In this document: positions 12,641 through 24,259 of the stretch, in pieces
Numbering within the stretch: position 1 is the stretch's first letter
Layout: every line of letters starts with the position of its first letter
Assembly (NCBI GenBank): GCA_029891385.1
Contig: CM057235.1
Span: 17,235,620 to 17,299,619 of the forward strand
Direction of reading: 5' to 3'
Length of the DNA: 64,000 nt
Source: Erythroxylum novogranatense
Taxonomy: Eukaryota; Streptophyta; Magnoliopsida; Malpighiales; Erythroxylaceae
Made by a program: the position numbers and the translations under genes
Notes under the pieces: model-generated
Told to the model about the DNA's origin: nothing
Seen by the model: the letters and a program-made list of their open reading frames with translations, nothing else
The model's database searches: none

Positions 12641-13308
12641 CTCTGGAACATCTCCACTTATAAGACACATAACTTTTGAATCAGATGTCCAAATTTTACA
12701 AACTTTACACCGTTGGAAAGATAAAAGAAATATATACAACTTTTCAGAAGGAAATTTTGCTAAAATCCATCTTTATCAATTCCAAATTTTCCCCTAAACT
12801 CTGAAGACAAAGTTTTTATTCATACACCAACACTGCACCCAATTCTTCACTTCATGATAATATTTGAGACTCTTAGGCACAGAATTGAAATTCAATGTCT
12901 TCACACAAAATGTAGCCATATATCTCTAGTTTAATCCAAATTAAGAATTGTCTCGTTTGGATTACTAGAGAAAACGTTGTGGCTAAATGACTGAAGCATA
13001 TTCAGTGAAAATTTTCCAGATCACTAGCAATCTTGTTTCTAAATCTTTCCTTATTACAACTCATACCAAGATCACTCTTTCTACTCCTTCTACTCCTCAT
13101 TTTCAATAAAATCACATTTAATACCATTTATACCCAGAAGTTTTCAATGAATGCATGTACCACTTTTTATGCTAAAGCATTTCATATCTATGTGCTTATA
13201 TGCTAGCATGATGCATGAGCAAGAAAATGCATTTCCTTAACCTCTCTTTGAGTTCACAAATACCAAAAGTTCAGGTGCTAACCCTTAATAAGGGGACGGG
13301 ATGTTACA

Positions 13309-13313
13309 GTATA
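13309..13313. repeat. Right TSD (GTATA) of the 4.56-kb solo LTR
   Basis: Matches 8741-8745 and is followed by the resumed gag relic of the host gypsy element. Confidence 0.9.
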
Positions 13314-13329
13314 TGGAGGGGGAGGGATA

Positions 13330-14102
13330 TATGGAGTTCCCTCTCTCTTATGTTCCGTTTTGTCCTCTTCTCTTAGTCTTCTCCTTGGTGGGATTCAAAA
13401 TTCTTCTCAATTGGTTCTTCCAACTCTTTCCCACTTCAAAGTGTGATGGCTTTTAGTTACTCCCTTGGATTAGACTCTGTGTTGCTTAGGAGACTTCCCA
13501 CACTTCTTGTAAAGAATGTATTGATTAATTGGCCGCCTTAAATTTCTAAATTATGGATGAAAGATGCATAATTCTTTACAATTTGATCGAACTTGGCTTC
13601 CATCCTCCTTTAGCTCTCATCTTGTCTCTTTAATTTGGAATTTATTACATCCATCAACTTATCTATCTTTGATTATAATGAACCAAGCCTATCTTCTTAA
13701 GATCTCAGTAGGACATAAGCTTGAATAGGGTTATTACCACTCCGACCATATTGTCCTCCTATATAGTTGTGTTGCTCCATATTGTTATTTTTCACTAAAA
13801 AGCAATCAACTGAGATATGACTTTCTTCTCCACACAATTTAAATCTGTGTTAAATTTCCGTGAGTGGGTTAAAAGAAGTGGCTTTCATCTAATTCAATTG
13901 TTTGACTAAGTTTTACTACTTCAGTTTATAACGTTGTCATTGAATTCATAGTAAGCACTTATTTCTAATCTCTAAAGATTGTTTATTGTGTACTCCTCTT
14001 TGACATTTATAGATAGTCGTTATTTTCCATCTCTTCCATTAAATCATATGCAGCATTAACTATTTTCCTCATTAGCAAACCATCATCTCTTACATCCATG
14101 GT
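13330..14102 (-). pseudogene. Athila-like gag C-terminal part with zinc knuckle
   Basis: On the minus strand the region reads like an Athila/Tat gag tail: a segment similar to MRKIVNAAYDLMEEMENNDY near 14070-14010, then KLCGEESHISVDC (about 13855-13815). The latter matches the C-terminal part of a nucleocapsid CCHC knuckle. It is followed by an NNMEQHNYIGGQYGR segment. Frameshifts and stops interrupt it. It continues from the gag block at 16.2-16.7 kb once the copia solo LTR is removed. Confidence 0.75.
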
Positions 14103-14107
14103 ACCTC
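14103..14107. repeat. Left TSD (ACCTC) of copia solo LTR
   Basis: ACCTC precedes TGTTGGATCGG and is repeated at 16205-16209. Confidence 0.9.
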
Positions 14108-16204
14108 TGTTGGATCGGAAAAAGAAAGCATGCTTAGTTTGAAGAAACGATAGATTTCAAAACTTTTTAAGAAATCATCTTGCAGCGGAAGCAATATATC
14201 CAAATCAACATGCTAATCTATACATAATATGGTATAAGGATAATAAAACTAAGAACAAGATAAAAGGAATTACCGACTCCTTCGCTACAGCTTTAAATCC
14301 TCGCTGCGCTATCCTCTCCTTCTTGTATCCAAATCCTTTGCCTTTGAGTCTTTTCCTTTAGCAATCTATCTTCTTCCTTGTAGTAGTATCCTCTACCAAT
14401 TAGATTTACCACTTGTTCTTCAAGGACAACTAGGTTAACAAAATCCTTTGGTGGGAAAGGAGAAGAAATATTTGGAGGAGATTTTCTTAGAAGAAGAAGA
14501 ACCAAAATTGAAACTCTTTCAATTCTTTCACTTAGGAATTTCGGTTCTCTCTTGCATGAAAAGAGAATGTCTAAAAACATGCAAGAACCCTTTTTACCTC
14601 TCAATTTCGAAATATGCATAAATGGAAAGAGTGAGAGGCATCCAATGCATCACTTACATTAATCACTCATCAAATAGCCAATAAATAAGACTTACTTCAT
14701 TTATCTTTAAAATGGCTATTTGAAAAGACCATAACCTATAATTGAATACCCATTTCGGTTTTGGCAAGAAGAAAGAAGGAAGATGGTCCATCTAATGCAC
14801 ATCTTTCATCTTTAATCTAATGAATGCAAATAGGTTACATGCCAATATTAAAAGCCAACCATTAAACCATTTAATAGTAAGTTCATAACTCCATTTAATA
14901 ATGATGAACCATAATAAAGACCATCTTTATTTAGTATTTTAATGTCAAATGTGTGGTTACACATCTAACCTAACACAATTTAGAAATTGCTTCTTCTCTA
15001 TTTTAAAAAAATTGTTTTAATATAATTAATCTAATCAATTACATTAAACCAAAACAAGCCCATTTCTAAATGAACATATGGGCTTCCAATTAACCATTAA
15101 TTAGTATAAGCCCATCATTCAATTATGGACTTCTAAAGCCTCCAAACTACTTCTTACTTAGCTTGATAACCTTCCTTAAAGCCAAGTGGGGAATCTTATT
15201 GGACTTTGATAATTCAAGCTCCAATAAGCCCAGAAATAATTCAATCTCATTGGAATTAATTCTAGCTTATTAACTAAATGTCATTCCACTAAAGACAATT
15301 AGTTGAACTCTTGAATTATTAAATATCATGAGAATATGTCCAATTGCAAACCCTATTTAGAACCTTATTATAGCCATCCGCACAATAAAGGGTAAAATTA
15401 CCGTTTTGCCCTTATGTTGGTTTTTCCTTCTAGATCTCTCATTTTACTTTATATGGTGATTAGCACATAAGATCTCATCTTAGTGTTAAGACTTTATGGG
15501 TAGCTAGTCCATCAAACTATTGGCGCCAGTTTAATCACCAAATCTCCTTAAAACATCTAGAAGAGATGATAACACTATAAACTCTTTATTTGAGTGAATG
15601 TTCCCTGATACATGTTTCAATTAATAATTCCAACATGCAGACACTGGATTAATACCCTGTAAAAATCCATTCCGATCATATCAAGAATTATAATGAAACA
15701 CATATGAGTTCACCACTCATCAAGATTGTGGTTCATAATAGCGAATGCTTAAGTTGTATGTTTTAAGATTAAAGTAACGCCCACTTTATTCTTGAAAACA
15801 TACTTGATTCCGCATTCATTTAATAGTGCCATTATCGATAGTCTACTACTATCATGATATGAAACTCATCATTCCCTTTAAGTAAACTCCTTTACTTATA
15901 TGGAGATAAATCGCAACACTACTGCCTAAACCATAATCAAACGACTTACTTGATTATTCAACTGTGAATCAATTAATTGATTCTAATAATATACATGTTT
16001 CCCATACATCTCTATGTATATGTATATTACTTACAAATGAATCTTGGTACCTTATGACCAGATATATAATGCTCATACAGATAAAACCAAACTCTTTTGT
16101 TTTATTAATAATAAATATTTTCATTACAAAGCAGAATCGAAGAAGATAAAGTTACATGTAAATACACTTGCTTTCCAGGGCACTATATTTACATAACTCC
16201 AACA
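14108..16204 (-). mobile_element. Copia solo LTR (2.1 kb), same family as the element at 47.7-57.2 kb
   Basis: The minus strand runs from TGTTGGAGTTATGTAAATAT to TTTTTCCGATCCAACA, like both LTRs of the copia element at 47749-57246. It is bounded by ACCTC TSDs and lacks internal sequence, so it is a solo LTR formed by LTR-LTR recombination. It interrupts the gag relic of the Athila-like element. An open frame of about 108 codons (14619-14293) is partly shared with other LTR copies but lies in the LTR and has no recognisable domain; I do not call it a gene. Confidence 0.95.
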
Positions 16205-16209
16205 ACCTC
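16205..16209. repeat. Right TSD (ACCTC) of copia solo LTR
   Basis: Matches 14103-14107. Confidence 0.9.
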
Positions 16210-16760
16210 ATATTGGTAGATTCACACCATTGTAAAAGGTTTGCAAAAGGAACTCTTTGGGCAAGTTATAATATGGACAACTCCTTTATAACTCTTTGAA
16301 TCTATCATATGCTTCATATAGTGACTCCCTTTTGCTTTGCTAGAAAATGGTTATCTCCTTTAGGGTCTTAGTGGTCTTTGTTAAGGGGAAATATTTAGCC
16401 AAAAAGGATTGCACTAGGTTCTCTTTTATTATGAGGTTCTTTGGGTTAAGATAATTCAACCATGCCTTAGATCGATCTTTAAGTATGACTGGAAATAACC
16501 TCATCTTGGTTATATCCTTTGCTAACCCATTGTATCAAAATGTGTCATAAATCTCTAAAAATTTGGCTAAATAAGAAATAGAATCCTCATTAGCTAGTCC
16601 ATAAACTGGATAATAGTTTGCAATATATTTAGTAATGCCAGTTTAATTATGAAAGTGTTGGTCTACATTGTTGGTCTTATAATTCGTTGTTGGTAAGCAT
16701 TGAACCCTACCCGTATGAGTTCCATAAAGTTTTCTTCACTGTTCTTTATAATTCCTTTCC
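16210..16760 (-). pseudogene. Athila-like gag (retrotransposon gag domain), broken
   Basis: The minus-strand translation of about 16530-16290 is a textbook retrotransposon gag core. LFPVILKDRSKAWLNYLNP is followed by ENLVQSFLAKYFPLTKTTK, then TLKEITIF and ESLYEAYDRFK. This domain forms the virus-like particle core of gypsy elements. One stop replaces a residue after EITIF, and other breaks follow. It is the most upstream coding relic of the element. Its continuation lies at 13.3-14.1 kb. Confidence 0.9.
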
Positions 16761-16764
16761 TTAA

Positions 16765-17608
16765 CCATTGTTCCCTCTATTACTTTTTAACATCTCACTT
16801 TTCGAATCTCCGTCTCTTGTTTTGTAATGTTGAAAACTTATATGTCTATTAGTTTGCTTAAAATTCTTATAAATCTTGTGTTTATGCACCCATATTCACA
16901 TAAGAAAAATTTTCAAATCCTTAAATCAAGGTAACTCGAACTGCATTAGATGTTATAAAACAATCCATGACAACGACACTAAAAAATTTATTTGTTGCAA
17001 GTATACATATTGGATCTTACAACACAAAAATTATCATCCCATGAGGACTGTAGTAGTCACCCAATAATTCTTGTAAACTTTGTTTAAGGTAATAATAAGA
17101 TAAATCACTAAAATTTTAGCTAAAAATAAATAATTAATAATTAAACAATGTAATAAATAGTAGTCGTTTGGTTGATTGACCAATGATGAAAACTAGGATA
17201 CTTCTATACTTATTTGTTTTCACTTTACCTTCTTAATTTAATCTACTTGATACATCGAATAATTATGATTACCCTCTCTTGACATCTAATCAATAATGCC
17301 AATAAAAATAGATAGAAATTTATTTATGACTTTTGAACTCTTAAAATCTTCCTAACTATAAAGTTAGACTTAAAGAAATAATAATGGTAACTAATAAATA
17401 GTTAAGATCTTTCTTGAATTGCTATTAGTTAGATGTTTATAGTTCTATTGGGGTACTAGCTCTCACTGTTCAACATAACACAAATAATCCAATCTAATCT
17501 CTCAATTCAAATTGAATATAAAGCAATAAGCATCACAAACATATTTTATTAAATAAAAATTATGCAGTTTAGCAAATAAATCGAGAGTAATTCCTAAAGA
17601 GGAACAAT
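16765..17608. other. Non-coding DNA upstream of the gag relic
   Basis: No gene seen. It contains a TTGCAAGTATACATATTGGA block followed by ATCCCATGAGGACTG. From memory this resembles a plant repeat often found around Tat/Athila leaders, so it may be the untranslated 5' part of the old gypsy element. Neither an LTR end nor a tRNA-Asp-type primer site was found. Confidence 0.35.
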
Positions 17609-17613
17609 CTATA
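17609..17613. repeat. Left TSD (CTATA) of the chromovirus
   Basis: CTATA precedes TGTTGGACC and is repeated at 28613-28617. Confidence 0.95.
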
Positions 17614-20600
17614 TGTTGGACCTCGTCTTCGAGGCCCAACATTCGGACCCATATAAGCATACGTAAGCACAGAGGGCCCAAAAACAAACACATACTGACC
17701 ACAATTCGAGAAACTTTTAATAGAAAATTTTGGGATTGGCTTTTTAAGAAAAATTGTTCCTCATGATCTCACGATTCCAACGCCACTGAAAGCGCTCAAT
17801 TTGGCTTTGAAATGAAGGAGTTATGGTTAAAATACTATCTTAAAGAAAGCAGTGAAAACTGACCCTCTACCGACTTCATGTCAGAATTTGAAAACTTTAG
17901 AGACTAAATTGTCAATCGGTTCCTTCATAACACTTGTAGATTTATGTCTCTAGTTTAATTTAAAATAAGAATCGCTTCGATCGGAGCTCTACAGCTCAAC
18001 ATATCTCGAAATTAGTAAAGTATGTTCAGACTTGATCAGCCAAACTCCACACTTTGTTTCAAACCACCTTTTTCAATTTAAAAGCAATACTAGTAAATCA
18101 GGTGTAGAAAGATAGAAAAATATTTTAAAAATTCATCGCTTCAAAAATGGGGTCATTCGGAGGTCTACACAAATAGTTATGGCCAAAAGAAGGGAGAGGG
18201 GTCGGTCGGCCAAAGACCGACCCCAAACGCTGCTAAGCTTCGGCAGCAGGCGGCATGCGTTCGGCGGCAGGCGGCGCTTGCTTGCCAGCAGGGCGATCAC
18301 CTCGTAGTCCGACCTATCGGACTTCTAACTCTCATAACCTTTGACTCCGAGCTCTAAATTAGACACGGTTTAATTCGTTGGAAAGCTAAGAGAAAAATCT
18401 ACATTTTTCAAGAAGGACTCAAAGACAAGCTCGGCCACTAAGGGAAACAAAATTTTACTCAAAGGCCGATCGACTAGCTCCTCCTAAACAGTACCAGAAC
18501 TTACAAACACCATAACTTTTGACCCAGAACTCCAAATTTAACGAACTTAGTGTCTATGGAAAGGTAAAAGAATTATCTACAAATTTCATGAAGATCACCG
18601 ACCTATATTCCAACTCCATGAGGGTCAAAAGTGGACTCAAATCTCGGCCTAACAATCTGCCCTTTAGACAGAACCTGCATTTAATTCTAACGACTCACAC
18701 CTACCAATTTAACACATCATAAATAGCTCATAAAGCATTCTGGGAGAGTTCTACAGCTCGCCTAACACTCTCAAAGAGTCAAAAAGATCCCATTCAACCT
18801 ATATCAACCCAGAAATTTCAGTACAACACAACATACCCAAATATGACCACCTGAGTGCATCAGCCCAGAATTTCAGCACTACATCCCACTTCAACAACAC
18901 ATAAACCATAACAATTTTCCAGCGGGCTCTCTCAAGGCAAAACTCAACAGCAACTCAGCAATTTAAAAGAACTCGCACACATACCCTTTTCTAAGGCCAT
19001 ACACAGGTCGTAAATCAACAATTTCACATGATACTAGAGAGAACTAGAGCTCTCATTCACATCTACCAATCATACAAGAATTCATCAAGAGTCAAGTACA
19101 AAATACAAAATATGAGATGCTCAATGATCAATATGCTTATAAAGTCATTCCAAAAGCTAGTTACTAACTTAATACAAAAGTTTCTAGTATTCTTGGAGTT
19201 ATGCCCGATGCCTTGCAAGGTTCCGAGTTCAACTTGAATTTGCACCTGAGGAGGGAGAATATGGTGAGTAAACAAGGCTCAGTGGCTAACACGTTTATAG
19301 CCATCGAGTAATGAGCCACACAACACATAAACAAGGATCCGAAGCAATAGCAATTTATCATATGAAACACAAATAATCCAAAATCATTACATAAGATAGA
19401 ACATGCGAATTTATATCAATCAACCACATATTATGCATCATAAACCCAATTAAAAGATGGAATGCACACAATTGGCTCGAGAGTTCCTTAAACACAACGA
19501 ATAAACTGAATTTTATCGTAAACACAACGAGTCCATTTTCAGATCTCGTGGGCCACAAACGGGCTACCGGGAGAAGGCTAGGGGGTCAACGTGCACGTGA
19601 TTAACGATATAGGTTCTCTCTTGCCCAATCACAACCAATTTATGCTCACATATTCAAACACAAAATAGCATTTTATGCTTCTTTCATTGTATCAAATCAT
19701 CATAGTTTCGTTCTTTTCTTTCAAATCAAGGGAAATACACTTTCAATATACTCATAATTAACAAAAATAGCACACATAGGGCATTTTCCCATTACACAAC
19801 AACTATAACAATGTTACCCACCTATCGTCGGTATCCGAATTGAAGATTGCCCTTCCTTCTTGTCTTAAGTGGGGTTTTCTTGATTTCCTTCAATCAAAAC
19901 ATACTCCATTCACTAAATACATTTTAAAAGAAAGTCATAACATTCATAAAATCAAGAAAAGGTAAAATAAACTTTAAACCTAACCTACCCATAAACCATC
20001 TATGCTAGAATAACCATAACCTTAGCTTAGAAGTCCCAAAAATCCATAGATCTCACCTTTCTCTCTATCTTTCTTCAATCTCTACACAAACCCTAACTTC
20101 CATCCTACACCATTCTTAAACCTAGCTTAAGCAAAGATGGAACTTACCTCTCACAAGTAAATTTCTCTTCTTTTTCTTCTTCTTTCTTCCTTCCTTCAAG
20201 CCTCCTACGGTTCTTCTTCCTCTTCTTCTTAGCCGAAAGCTCTTCTTTTCCTTAACTCACGTTTTGCTTCTCTTCTTTCCTTTAAGTCTACGACACTTAC
20301 TTCCCTCTCTAACAACTTAATTCATTAGCTTTCACTTAAAGCCTTCCTCCAAAACTACATAGTTTTGATACTCCTTAAAGCTCTCCTTATAACTTACAAG
20401 GCTTTGGGCTCTCCTCCTCCTCACAAGCCCACTACACTTAACCACTTGAATTCTAAAGCCCATACTTTCCAATATTAAGTCCAAGCCTTCATTTAATTTC
20501 TAACTTCTAATCGCAATCATACTTGCTAATTCCAAGACTCAATAAAATATATATCTATATAAACACATAATTAAAACAATTAAAGCAAGAATAGCAAATA

Positions 20601-20649
20601 AATCAATAAATAATCAATAAATAAACAAAAAAAATTTCGGGGCCCAACA
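17614..20649 (-). repeat. 3' LTR of the chromovirus
   Basis: Plus-strand ends are TGTTGGACC and GGGGCCCAACA. It contains a GC-rich GGCAGCAGGCGGC tract (about 18236-18290) that is much shorter in the partner LTR. It also has repeated modules reading CATAACYTTTGAC followed by TTGGAAAG-like text (18340-18420, 18510-18600). A 32-bp segment present in the right LTR is missing at 19080-19085. Confidence 0.95.
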
Positions 20650-21192
20650 ATTCTCCCCTCCTAAAAAAATTTCGTCCTCGAAATCCTTACCTGAGTCCAT
20701 GAAGAGGTAGGGATACTTCTTCTTCATGGCTTCCAAAGGCTCCTAAGTCGCTTCCTCAGTCGAATAGTTCCTCCACAAGACCTTAACCAGTTTCACAATC
20801 TTGTTCCTTAACACTTTTTCCTTTGAATCTAAGATCTCTACTGGTTGCTCCTCATAAGTCAAATCCTCTCTCAACTGAACCTCTGAAGGTCGAACTATAT
20901 GCGAAGGATCCGATCTATACCTCCTCAACATCGATACATGGAACACATTGTGAATCTTAGATAACTCCAATGGCAAATCTAACTTATAAGCCAAAGGCCC
21001 AATCCTCTCAATGATCTCATATGGGCCTATGTACCTCGGACTAAGCTTGCCCTTCTTGCCAAACCTCAAAACACCTTTCCATGGAGAAGCTCTAAGAAAT
21101 ACCTTCTCACCCACTTCAAATTCCATCACTTTCCTATGGGTATCTGTGTAGCTCTTCATCCTATCTTGAGCTGCTTTCAGCCTCTGTTTCAC
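20650..21192 (-). pseudogene. Chromovirus integrase C-terminus and chromodomain, with nonsense codon
   Basis: After RLKAAQDRMKSYTDTHRK the sequence shows the integrase C-terminal GPY/F-type region (SPRYIGPYEIIERIGPLAYK) and LHNVFHVSML-like text (IHNVFHVSMLRRY). Next comes a chromodomain: VEILDSKEKVLRNKIVKLVK, then VLWRNYSTEEAT and a TAG where a tryptophan is expected, then EPLEAMKKKYPYLF. In chromoviruses this domain steers integration toward marked chromatin. The tryptophan-to-stop change truncates it. Another stop separates it from the integrase core upstream. Confidence 0.9.
20651..20662 (-). other. Polypurine tract of the chromovirus
   Basis: The minus strand reads AGGAGGGGAGAA one base before the 3' LTR. 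Such tracts prime plus-strand DNA synthesis in LTR retroelements. The reading frame of the polyprotein tail appears to run across it. Confidence 0.85.
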
Positions 21193-21201
21193 TAACTTAA
21201 C

Positions 21202-22827
21202 TTAATCAACTGTAACCTGTATCAACTCAAGTCCTACAAGCTTCCTTTCACCTTCCTCATCCCAACATATAGGAGTTTTGCATCTCCTACCATACAAAGC
21301 CTCATAAGGTGCCATCTGAATTCCCGAGTGGTAGGAATTATTGTAAGCAAACTGAATCAAAGGTAGGTGATCATCCCACGAATCTTTGAAATCCAAAGCA
21401 CAAGCTCTCAACATCGCCTCTAAAGTCCGTATCGTCCTCTCCGATTGTCCATCGGTCTGCGGATGGAAAGCCGTACTAAAATGCAATCTAGTCCCCAGAG
21501 CCTCCTGTAAGCTTTCCCAAAATCTGGAGGTAAACCTAGGATCCCTATCAGAAACTATCGAACTCGGAATCCCATGAAGTCTGATTACCTCATTCACATA
21601 GTTCTTAGCCAAAATATTCAAAGAATCTGTTTGTCTAATTGGCAAGAAGTGTGCTGACTTAGTCAGCCTATCCATAATCACCCAAATAGCGTCATGCTTC
21701 TGGCTAGTCCTCGGTAATCCCATCAAAAAATCCATGGTAATCTTCTCCCATTTCCATTCCGGAATCGGCAAAGGATTTAGCTTGCCTGAAGGTGCTTGGT
21801 GTTCAGCTTTAACTTGCTGACACACTAAACATCTTTTAGCATACTCTGCCGCGTCTCTCCTCATTCCTTTCCACCAGAAATGCTCTTTCAAATCCTGATA
21901 CATCTTAGAACTCCCTGGGTGCATTGCATAAGGAGCGTTATGCGCCTCATCAAGGATCTCATCCTTCAGCTCTAACATGTCTGGAACACACAATCTCTTG
22001 CCCATAACCATCAATCCATCTTCCTTTACCTCTACATCAGAAGGCTTGCCATCTTTTATCTCTTCTCTAACCTTACTCAAGTACTCATCCTGTTCTTGCA
22101 ATTCTTTAATCTTCCCCTTTAACACTGGTCTCACTCTGAAATTTGCCAAAATACAATCAGGTGCAACTTGTCTCAACGTCACATCAAGCCTGGCTAATTC
22201 CTTCAGCAAGGGAAGATACACCGTTTTCACATGTGCCATAGTGGACTTCCTACTCAGTGCATTGGCTACCACATTAGCTTTCCCCGGATGGTAGTCTATC
22301 ATCAAGTCATAATCTTTCAACAATTCTAACCAACGCCTCTGCCTCAAATTCAGCTCTTTCTGAGTCAACAAGTACTTAAGACTCTTGTGGTCTATAAATA
22401 CCTTAGTAGTAACTCCATACAAGTAGTGTCTCCAAATCTTCAATGCAAAAATAATAGCAGCCAATTCTAAGTCATGAATAGGGTAATTCATCTCATAAGG
22501 CTTCAATTGTCTAGAAGCATAGGCAATCACTTTCTCTCCTTGCATCAATACACACTCTAAACCCTTCTTAGAAGCGTCACTGTAAACAATGTATCCATCA
22601 TCACCATAAGGTAATGTCAAAATCGGTGCAGTAGTAAGCCTATTCTTCAATTCCTCAAAACTACTCTGGCACTCCTCAATCCACTCAAACTTCTTATTCT
22701 TCCTCGTCAATTTGGAAAGTAGAGCAGCTATCAAAGAAAAGCCCTCCATAAACCTCCTGTAATATCCAGCTAGTCCCAAGAAACTTCTCACTTCAGCTAC
22801 ATTCTTAGGTGCTTCCCATTTAACCAC
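21202..22827 (-). pseudogene. Chromovirus RNase H and integrase (541-codon open block)
   Basis: The block begins in the RT connection ([17 protein letters not shown]) and passes through the RNase H domain ([36 protein letters not shown]). It then runs through the integrase zinc-binding region ([24 protein letters not shown]) into the D,D,E core. Core motifs are [34 protein letters not shown] and [20 protein letters not shown]. The catalytic acidic residues look conserved. It ends at TAA after LIQVTVD where the family reads on. RT lies directly upstream across a single stop, so it was one polyprotein. Confidence 0.95.
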
Positions 22828-22839
22828 AGCTTCTATCTT

Positions 22840-23727
22840 TTATGGGTCCACATGCACTCCACGCTCTGAAATCACATGCCCAAGAAATACCACTTCTCTT
22901 AACCAAAATTCGCACTTGTCGAACTTGGCATACAACTCGTTCTTTCTCAAGGTCTCCAATGCAATTCTCAAATGATCCTCATGCTCCTTATCACTCTTAG
23001 AATAGACCAATATATCATCAATAAAGACAATGATAAATTGATCTAAGAAAGACTTGAAGACTCTATTCATCAAATCCATAAAGACTACAGGAGCATTCGT
23101 TAATCCGAAAGGCATAACCAAAAACTTAAAGTGGCCACACCGAGTCCTAAAAGCAGTCTTGGGCACATCGGTCTCCCTAATCCTCAACTGATGATAACCC
23201 GATCTCAAATCTATCTTGGAAAAGACTCTCTCCCCTTGCAATTGATCAAACAAATCATCTATGTGATGGAGCGGATATCTGTTCTTAATGGTGGCATGAT
23301 TCAACTTCCTATAATCCACACACATCCGTAACGACCCATCTTTCTTCTTCACAAAGAGAACCGGAGCTCCCCAAGGCGAAGAGCTCGGCCTAATGTAACC
23401 CTTCTCTAATAAATCCTCCAATTGTTCCTTAAGCTCCTTCAATTCCGCCGGAGCCATTCGGTAAGGCGAAATTGAAATCAGCGTAGTACCTGGAAGGAGC
23501 TCAACAGGAAACTCAATTTTTCTGGGTGGAGGTAGTCCTGGCAATTCCTCGGGAAAGACATCCGAGAATTCCCTGACTACAGGAATGTCTTCCAACCTCC
23601 CTCTATCTACCTCCGTGTCTAACACATAGGCCAAATATGCTTCACACCCCTTACTTATCACTCTCTCTGCTGACATAGCTGAAACAATCCTAGGTGGACT
23701 GGCTCTTCTAACTCCCACAAATACCAC
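22840..23727 (-). pseudogene. Chromovirus reverse transcriptase (295-codon open block)
   Basis: Motifs in order are [20 protein letters not shown] (linker), [43 protein letters not shown] (motif A aspartate), [35 protein letters not shown] (catalytic motif C) and [13 protein letters not shown]. The catalytic residues are intact. The frame ends with TAA immediately after GVHVDP, where the family has a lysine or glutamine (a CAA-to-TAA change is likely). The protease block is upstream on the same strand. Confidence 0.95.
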
Positions 23728-23730
23728 TTT

Positions 23731-24237
23731 TCAGCCATCCTCTAGCTCGAATTCTACTGTCTTCTGCTTGCAATCTAAATGAGCATGATACTTCTCTAAT
23801 GTATCCATACCTAGGATCACATCCAATCCTCCCATCTTCAAAAGCATCAAATCCACCACAAACTTTCCTCCACTAATCTCTATCTCACACTCTCGATACG
23901 CTTGACTGATAATAATATACTGGACGATTGGAGTACTCACTATCAACGGAGTATCCAATGGGCTCAAGCACGTCCTAGGCACAGTCCTACCCGATGACAC
24001 AAAAGAATGGGTAGAACCTGGATCAATCAAAGCAATAACATCATCATCAAACAATTTAATCATACCCGTTACCACTTCTGGAGCGGTCTCTGCCTCCTCT
24101 CGAGTCATTGCAAACACCCTAGCTAGCGCTTGCCCCCTGGATCTGTCCGGAGGATGAGCTCTCTTAGGTACCGCAGAGCTAACCACTTTAGTCACAGCCT
24201 TCTGTCCCACTGCCTCTGTCCTCCTGGAAGCTTGCAT
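23731..24237 (-). pseudogene. Chromovirus aspartic protease block
   Basis: The active-site loop reads ALIDPGSTHSFVS (around residue 90), typical of plant chromovirus retropepsins, and is followed by LLKMGGLDVILGMDTLEKY. The usual GMDWL has become GMDTL. The protease cuts the Gag-Pol polyprotein in the particle. The block is separated from RT by a stop at its end and from gag by the interrupted zinc-knuckle region. Confidence 0.9.
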
Positions 24238-24259
24238 CTGTGATCCCTCTCTTCTGTCT

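Larger units (their letters stand above)
8746..13308 (+). mobile_element. Giant solo LTR (4.56 kb), Tekay/Del-like Ty3/gypsy
   Basis: It starts TGTAGCACCCC and ends GGGATGTTACA, with matching GTATA TSDs on both sides. No gag, pol or primer-binding site lies inside, so the 4563 bp are best read as one long LTR left by recombination between the two LTRs of a full element. It contains a 30-bp minisatellite (9441-9685), a short three-unit repeat (10100-10180) and a tandem duplication of about 190 bp (12240-12640). Its 5' part is related to 6147-7913 and to 62325-63626. Family assignment is by terminal sequence and length only. Confidence 0.85.
5060..16760 (-). mobile_element. Athila-like Ty3/gypsy element, fragmented by three LTR insertions
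   Basis: Read on the minus strand, gag (16.7-16.2 and 14.1-13.3 kb), a gag-pro linker (8.69-8.43), protease (8.25-8.03) and RT (5.9-5.06) appear in canonical order and all in one orientation. They are separated by three unrelated LTR insertions, two bounded by perfect 5-bp TSDs. Removing 14108-16204, 8746-13308 and 6151-8043 would make the coding relics contiguous. RNase H, integrase and both LTRs are not seen, and the element stops abruptly near 5060. It is riddled with stops and is the oldest layer here. The lineage is inferred from the gag and protease wording. Confidence 0.8.

Noticed and set aside
14293..14619. 108-codon frame within the copia solo LTR
   Set aside because: It lies in LTR sequence, has no domain, and is truncated differently in the other LTR copies (49443 and 56717 regions).
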